Origin: an uncultured Paraburkholderia sp.
GTDB lineage: Bacteria; Pseudomonadota; Gammaproteobacteria; Burkholderiales; Burkholderiaceae
Assembly: GCA_940747215.1 (NCBI GenBank)
Contig: CALNWS010000014.1
Coordinates: forward strand, 1 to 64,000
Direction of reading: 5' to 3'
DNA: 64,000 bases
Numbering within the stretch: the first letter of the stretch is position 1; each line of letters opens with the position of its first letter. This document shows, one piece after another, positions 59,462-64,000 of the stretch. The notes beneath the pieces were generated by a model. The model was not told where the DNA came from and ran no database searches. It saw only the letters and a program-made list of their open reading frames with translations. The position numbers and the translations under genes are program-made.

Positions 59462-60764
59462 ATGCAGTCTTCTGTCATGCAATTGACCACGCGTGCCGCG
59501 CTGAAGTCGGCGGCGCGCGTGGTGCTGGTTGGCGCGTCGCTTGTGGTGGGCATCGCGCCTGTCGTCGCGGCGCCTGCTGCGGGTGGTGCGAATAGTGCGG
59601 GCGGTCCGGTATCTGCGGCAAAACCGGCGGAGCCAACGCAATCGCCGTTAAGCGACGCGGTGGCACTCGGCAAGCTGATGTTCTTCGATCCGTCGCTCTC
59701 GGCGTCGGGGAAGATGTCGTGCGCGAGTTGCTATAGTCCCGAGCACGCGTACGGGCCGCCCAACGGCCTCGCCGCGCAACTGGGTGGCGCAGACGCACAG
59801 GCAAGGCACGCGCGCCGTGCCGAGCTTGCGCTACGTCCTGAACCGTACGCCGATGTAGAGTCGCGCGCAGGCCGCGAGCATGTCCGAGCGGCTGAGCGAA
59901 ACCGACAATGCGCCCGTCGGCGGTTTCGGTTGGGACGGCCGCTTCAACAAGCTGCATGATCAGGCAACGTTCCCACTCTTCAATCCGGACGAAATGGCGA
60001 ACAAGGATCCGGCCGCGGTGTTCGCGAAGCTGGAGCACACGTCGTACGCGTCGCGCTTCAAGGAAGTGTTCGGCCAGAACATCTTTGTCGACCGCTCGAA
60101 AGCGTTTACGCAGGCCATGTACGCGATCGAGCGCTTCGAACTCGAAGATCCGAGCTTTCATCCGTACACTAGCAAGTTCGATTACTACCTCGAAGGAAAA
60201 GTGCAACTAACGGCACAAGAGCTAAGAGGCAAAAAACTGTTCGACAATCCGTCGGGTGACAATTGCGCCTCCTGTCATATCGACCAGAGCGGCGTCGTCG
60301 GCTCGCACCCGTTGTTCACCGACTTTAATTTCCAAGCGCTCAGAGTGCCGCGCAATCCGGAGTTGCGTGTGAACGCCGATCCGAAGTACTTCGACATGGG
60401 TTTGTGCGGACCGCTGCGTACCGATCAGTGGAGCGACCGGACCAACTGCAGCCTTGAGAAACACAGCGACGTGTCATGTGTTCTTTCACAACGGCCGCTT
60501 TTACACGCTGAAGGATGCGCTGCGCTTCTACGTACAGCGCACCAATCCGGCGAAGTGGTATCCGAAAGATACGCAAAAGGCAAGGTCGACAAGTTCAACG
60601 ATCTGCCGGTCGCGTTACGCGTGAACGTCGACACCACCGACGAGCCGCTCACGCGCAAAGCGGGCGAGCGCCCTGTCTGGTCCGAAAAAGACATCGACGA
60701 CGTCGCCGCTTTTCTCACCACACTGAACGACGACTACGACCTGAAAGCGAAGCAATCGAAGTAG
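59462..60764 (+). pseudogene. Di-heme cytochrome c peroxidase (MauG-like), broken, first heme motif mutated
   Basis: ATG 59462 (or 59477) leads to a signal peptide (AARVVLVGASLVVGIAPVVAA). SDAVALGKLMFFDPSLSASGKMSCASC is followed by Tyr where the first heme motif CxxCH needs His (CAC/CAT to TAT). Shifts near 59790 then lead to MSERLSETDNAPVGGFGWDGRFNKLHDQATFPLFNPDEMAN. The second heme motif NCASCHIDQSG (60266) is intact. A shift near 60465 covers HVFFHNGRFYTLKDALRFYVQR, and KVDKFNDLPVALRVNVDTTDEPL ends at 60764. A periplasmic enzyme reducing peroxide, or a MauG-type oxidase. Confidence 0.85.
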
Positions 60765-60846
60765 CCCGTTTCAAACATGTATAGCGAGTAGCATTGATTT
60801 AAAATAGAAATTTCGATTTTTCCGCTGCCGACTTCGTGGGCACGGC

Positions 60847-60852
60847 TATAAT
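60847..60852 (+). promoter_or_regulatory. -10 box of the lytic transglycosylase gene
   Basis: A perfect TATAAT, 33 bases before the ATG at 60885. The region upstream is AT-rich; no good -35 is seen at 16-18 bases. Confidence 0.5.
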
Positions 60853-60884
60853 ATGAGGATTCTTTTTTTACTTCTTTCCTCGCT

Positions 60885-61552
60885 ATGAGCCGGTTACTTT
60901 GCCCGATCGTGCTTTCGCTCGGCCTGATGCAAACCGCCTCGGCCGACGAAACACCGACCGCATGACCGTGTATCTCACGCACAAATTCGGTCTGGCGAAG
61001 GAAAAGGCTCAAAAGATTTCGGACGCTGTGCAATCCGCCGCGTCGAAATACTGCCTCCCGCCGGCACTGCTGCTGGCCATCATTTCAATCGAATCGCGCT
61101 TCAAGGAAAAGGCCAAAGGCGCGAACGGCGCAACCGGTCTGATGCAGGTTGTGCCAGGCGCGTACCGCGGGCTGCTACGGAACGTAAAAGATCTCACCGA
61201 GCCGACCGCGAATATCGACGTCGGCTCGGCCATTCTGTACGGCTACATGCGCTCGGCCAACGGCGACATGAACGCCGCGCTCAAAAGCTACGGCGGTTCG
61301 CAGGCCTACGCGCAGAAGGTGAGTTTGCGCGTCGAAGACTTTGCCTCCATCGCCGCGCCGCAAGATAAGCAACGTTCTTCGAATGCCCACTCCAACTCTT
61401 GCGACAGCCCGGCAAGCGAGCGTTGCGCAGAATTGCACGACAACTGGGTTAACGCGTTTTCTGCACCTGTCGGCACCCCGCTAAGCGGTCCGAGTTCCAG
61501 TAGCCGGTCAACGCCCTGCAACGCCAATACAGGCCGCGGTAACGGCCGGTGA
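60885..61552 (+). pseudogene. Lytic transglycosylase (SLT domain), frameshift after the signal peptide
   Basis: ATG 60885 encodes MSRLLCPIVLSLGLMQTASADETPTA and a stop; the mature protein MTVYLTHKFGLAKEKAQKISDAVQSAASKYCLPP follows in another frame from about 60962. Catalytic Glu in LLAIISIESRFKEKAKGANGATGLMQVVPGAYRG, then VGSAILYGYMRSANGDMNAALKSYGGSQAYAQKV, the SLT core. The indel lies at about 60950-60962. Restart at the internal ATG (60962) would give a transglycosylase without export signal. The Ser-rich tail beyond 61350 looks non-native. Confidence 0.78.
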
Positions 61553-61593
61553 CGGGTTGTCATGCAAAGCGCTGCGCGTTTTTTACGCACGCC

Positions 61594-62335
61594 ATGCAAC
61601 CATCATTCTACAATGCTTTCCCATTCGCGCTCGTGCAGCGCCTCTTTCGTTCGATCATATCGACCTCGCTCTCCAGATCCCTCGCCGCCTCGTTGCTCGG
61701 CTTGCTAACGTTCGCCGCTTACAGCAGTTCTCCCCAGCCCAAGTTTCAGCAGGAATTGTTTGAAACCGGCGCAAGCCCATACGCAAGCAATTTCAACTCG
61801 AGCACGACGGACAGTTGCGAAGCCGCGCGCTGCTGAGTCAGGGCTACCTGAAGACGATGACGCGCAACGATACCGTCGACGGTACCAAAAAACTTCCAGC
61901 CGACCGGCGATACGCACGTGGTGGTCGAATCACGTGGTCTGCACGCCGGGCGAAGAGGCGAGTGATACGAGCATCGTCTACGTTAACGCCGTGCAGAACG
62001 GCTTCGCGCTGAAGAAGAGCGATGCGTCGGCAAGCGTGGGTTTGAGCGTGCTGGAATCGTTGTCGTTGCTGATCCGCTCGAACAACGAAGCGATGGTGAA
62101 GATTTCGAGCGAAATCATTCCGTCTGGCAAGTTCTACGACCGCTTTTTCGCACTCGTCGATCATTATCTGCAGACGGTTGTACGCACCCATCCGGTGGCG
62201 AACAGCCGGATCGAGACGCGTCTGTTGCCGGTGCCGGTCGAGGCGGTTACACCGGCACCGAAACCCGAGATGCCGGATGCAATTGGCGCGGCAGCTTCTG
62301 TGCTGCCGGCGAGCAGCGTCGTGACGACGCCTTGA
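61594..62335 (+). pseudogene. DUF2242 lipoprotein-like, broken and lipobox lost
   Basis: From ATG 61594 (MQPSFYNAFPFALVQRLF) a lipoprotein-type signal SLAASLLGLLTFAAYSSS has Tyr where the acylated Cys belongs (TGC to TAC). QPKFQQELFETGASPYASNFNSSTTDSCEAAR is the DUF2242 start, then a shift near 61832 (ALLSQGYLKTMTRNDTVDG) and another near 61930. VVCTPGEEASDTSIVYVNAVQNGFALKKSDASASVGLSVL, SSEIIPSGKFYDRFFALVDHYL and the Pro-rich end read to 62335. Function unknown. Confidence 0.75.
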
Positions 62336-62495
62336 TGTCGATGTAAACCGCGGTTAACCCGGGTAACCGTTCATACGGAAAGGTAGTGCCCGTTGTGCAG
62401 CCTTTCCTCGCAGCAAACGCATGTACTTATCCTATGTTTTTTACTTTGGACGTATATACGTATATATAGTAGTTTTAACAAAGGTTAACACCGTC

Positions 62496-62504
62496 TGTGG
62501 ATAA
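62496..62504 (-). promoter_or_regulatory. DnaA box 1
   Basis: TGTGGATAA on the plus strand, i.e. the consensus TTATCCACA on the minus strand, with no mismatch. Confidence 0.55.
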
Positions 62505-62679
62505 GTCGCAAATCTCTTGGCCGATCAAGGTTATGCAAAAACAATAACCCGGCTGAATTGCTCTGTAGAAAAACTACGAAACCGGGATAACTTCGATGGC
62601 GCTTTGCACGCGGGCGCTTTTATCAAAGTTCCGCACACAAGCTATTCCATGCCTATACTGGAGTTATTTCAGAGGCAAT

Positions 62680-62688
62680 TGTGGATAA
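62680..62688 (-). promoter_or_regulatory. DnaA box 2
   Basis: A second exact TGTGGATAA, 184 bases from the first and in the same direction. Confidence 0.55.
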
Positions 62689-62720
62689 CCCTCTAACCAC
62701 GTCGTTCTTTCTTCAGCCGC

Positions 62721-62876
62721 ATGCGGCTGGGCGAACGCCGCTATGTACGCGTAGAGACGGCTGACGAGAAAGGCTCGCGCGGTTTGTTTTTCTTCCGCCA
62801 TAACGACGGCTGCTGGTGCGTATTTTCGCCGACATCGGACAGGCAGCAGGTGTCTACGTATCCGCGGGCGGCGTAG
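62721..62876 (+). CDS. Small hypothetical protein (51 residues)
   Basis: ATG 62721 reads MRLGERRYVRVETADEKG, then SRGLFFFRHNDGCWCVFSP, ending QQVSTYPRAA at TAG 62874-62876. The composition is protein-like and unlike a random frame (FFFRHNDGCWCVF is hydrophobic and regular), and I believe similar short proteins occur in Burkholderia, but I cannot name a family. No clear ribosome site precedes it, and a TAA in frame lies 27 bases upstream. It may be a remnant. Confidence 0.45.
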   Translation: MRLGERRYVRVETADEKGSRGLFFFRHNDGCWCVFSPTSDRQQVSTYPRAA

Positions 62877-62957
62877 AGCACGGTTTACTACGCAATTCTG
62901 TTCTTCATTGCCGGCCCGCGCACGACAGAGCGCCTCATGCCATTCCGACTGACGCTG

Positions 62958-63804
62958 TCACACCGTCTGACGCACCGTCCCTCGGCGCCACGCAGGCAAT
63001 ACCTGACACACGATCAGCCCGACCAGCATCAACACGCAGTCGAGCAATGCACGCGCTGACAGCGTTTCGCCGAGCACGAGCCAGCCGGCGAGTGCGGCAA
63101 ACACACCCTCCATGCTGAAAATCACAGCGGCGTGCGACGGCGCCGCGTGTCGTTGCGCGACTACCTGAATCGTATAGGCGACGCCGACCGACAACGCTCC
63201 GCCGTACAGGATCGTCGGTGCGGCACGGACGAGCACGTCGAGGCTCAACGATTCGACCACGACGCCGATCGCCAGCGCGCCGGCGAGCAGAAACCAGTCG
63301 CCGTAGAGAGCCGAAAACTGCTCGTTCACGCTCAGAAAATACATACCGATAGCCGCGAGCGCAGCGCCGAGCCACGTCCCCATTCCCGTGCGATGGCGAA
63401 ACAGCACGCCGAGCAGCGGCACGATCACGACAGAGCGAGCTGATGAAACCGGCGTTGACGATCTTCGTGTATTGCAGACCGATCTGCTGCAAGGAGATCG
63501 ACACCGCCAGCACCAGCCGCAGCAACGAACCCGCGCCGAGCAACTCGCGAGCGCCTCCGGGCTCGCGCTTCGTCAGCTCGGCGAGCGCGGAACGTCGCAC
63601 GCATACGATCATCGCCAACACGACGAGCGCTCCGAGCAGAAAACGCAAACCTGTGAAGAGAAACGGCCCGATCGAGTCGAGGCTCAGTCGCTGGGCAACG
63701 AACGCGGAGCCCCAGATCATCGCGGCGACGAGCATCAGCAGATTGGCACGAAGGTGTTGGCGGGTATCGGGTTTCAAGTGCGGACTTTCAGGTGCGGTTT
63801 GCAA
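62958..63804 (-). pseudogene. EamA/DMT-family transporter, one frameshift
   Basis: From TTG 63804 (or a start further upstream): HLRANLLMLVAAMIWGSAFVAQRLSLDSIGPFLFTGLRFLLGALVVLAMIV, the first EamA repeat, and LVLAVSISLQQIGLQYTKIVNAGFISSL. At about 63432 one base changes the frame; MIVPLLGVLFRHRTGMGTWLGAALAAIGMYFLSV, APTILYGGALSVGVAYTIQVVAQRHAAPSHAAVIFSMEGVFAALAGWLVLGE and the last helix end at 62958. Ten membrane segments in all, the usual number. Likely a metabolite exporter; substrate unknown. Confidence 0.82.
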
Positions 63805-64000
63805 AAGTGGAACTTCGAAATCCAGCCAGGCTGGCGGCTCGATTCGCCGTGCGGTCGTGCGGCGGCACGCGCCTGCGCGATCTGCATGAAAAGCAGCGCC
63901 GGATCGCGAACATGATACCTAGGCTGCGGCTTCGAACCGCCGACTCGCGCGATAATCGCGCAACCATACGTTTCGCAGACCGACTCCCCCACACGCGCAG
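63805..64000. other. Right window edge, no gene recognised
   Basis: Open frames on the minus strand here have no recognisable similarity. They may be the leader or upstream remnant of the EamA gene. Confidence 0.35.

Larger units (their letters stand above)
62336..62720. other. AT-rich non-coding stretch with DnaA boxes
   Basis: 385 bases with no gene. Contains runs such as TATATAC/TATATAT around the palindrome CGTATATACG (62451-62460), several GGTTAAC-like elements, and two consensus DnaA boxes in the same orientation. GC is far below the surroundings. Confidence 0.5.

Noticed and set aside
1..64000. Reassigned stop codon (UAG or UGA read as an amino acid), since many conserved genes contain in-frame TAG or TGA
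   Set aside because: The same genes also carry frameshifts, deletions and duplications, the stops replace both Gln and Trp (and Tyr), and the intact core genes end normally with TGA and TAA and contain no internal stops.
1..64000. All frameshifts as sequencing or assembly error
   Set aside because: Lesions are absent from more than 15 core genes but present in almost every accessory gene, and include substitutions to stops, perfect 7-19 bp duplications and long deletions. Single-base cases such as ttcA and the GST remain open to this explanation.
1..64000. Many CTAG tetranucleotides, including inside intact genes
   Set aside because: My rough count (several dozen) is still well below random expectation for this composition, so there is no enrichment to explain.
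1..64000. CRISPR array, tRNA genes or insertion sequences
   Set aside because: No regularly spaced repeats, no tRNA T-loop/acceptor pattern, and no transposase-like frames or terminal inverted repeats were seen on reading through; absence of insertion sequences is notable given the decay, but the window is small.

Overview
The window reads as a high-GC beta-proteobacterial chromosome of the Burkholderiales, most like Paraburkholderia or Caballeronia. The basis is gene content and order: an SAH riboswitch ahead of ahcY, then a small holin-family membrane protein and metF; the slt / NDUFA9-like / GST / cca series; ttcA-glmU-glmS; and several families typical of that group. Its main character is uneven gene decay. 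Core genes are intact, while almost every accessory gene carries frameshifts, in-frame stops, deletions or short tandem duplications. This resembles recent genome erosion, as known in host-restricted Burkholderiaceae such as plant leaf-nodule symbionts. That lifestyle is an inference; no symbiosis gene is seen here.

Layout. 1-3.0 kb: broken OmpA-like, LysR and glycosyltransferase genes. 2.9-5.9 kb: intact SAH riboswitch, ahcY, holin-family gene and metF (methyl cycle). 6.2-13.1 kb: intact dppABCDF peptide importer and a TraB/GumN-like gene. 13.1-19.7 kb: broken TPR glycosyltransferase; intact DUF979 gene; dead 5-oxoprolinase genes pxpB, pxpC and pxpA; broken MarR-type regulator. 19.7-32.1 kb: mostly intact core genes (fthC, slt, cca, DUF2905, a MidA-like methyltransferase, a FolM-like SDR, folB, glmU, glmS), interrupted by a deleted NDUFA9-like gene, a GST that is now in frame with cca, and a frameshifted ttcA.

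32.4-53.9 kb: a complete but entirely dead lipid/steroid/terpenoid-type catabolic island. It holds a CoA ligase, two SCP2-type thiolases, four acyl-CoA dehydrogenases, an enoyl-CoA hydratase, two SDRs, a CaiB-type CoA transferase/racemase, the DUF1302-DUF1329-YCF48-MMPL envelope module, a DUF1254 protein, and a MalT-like LuxR regulator. A related GC-rich palindrome (CCCCTC-N5-GAGGGG and variants) occurs five times, each ahead of a transcription unit of this island, and is the best candidate for its operator. 54.5-63.8 kb: more broken genes (SphA-like, a second DUF1254/DUF1214, phosphoesterase, cytochrome c peroxidase, lytic transglycosylase, DUF2242, EamA), an intact DUF6723-like gene, and an AT-rich gap with two consensus DnaA boxes.

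No tRNA, rRNA, CRISPR array, transposase, phage module or toxin-antitoxin pair was recognised. I found no convincing novel working system. The points most worth a second look are the shared palindrome, the tandem-duplication mutation signature, the GST'-Cca fusion frame and the AcylCoA-DH/SDR fusion.
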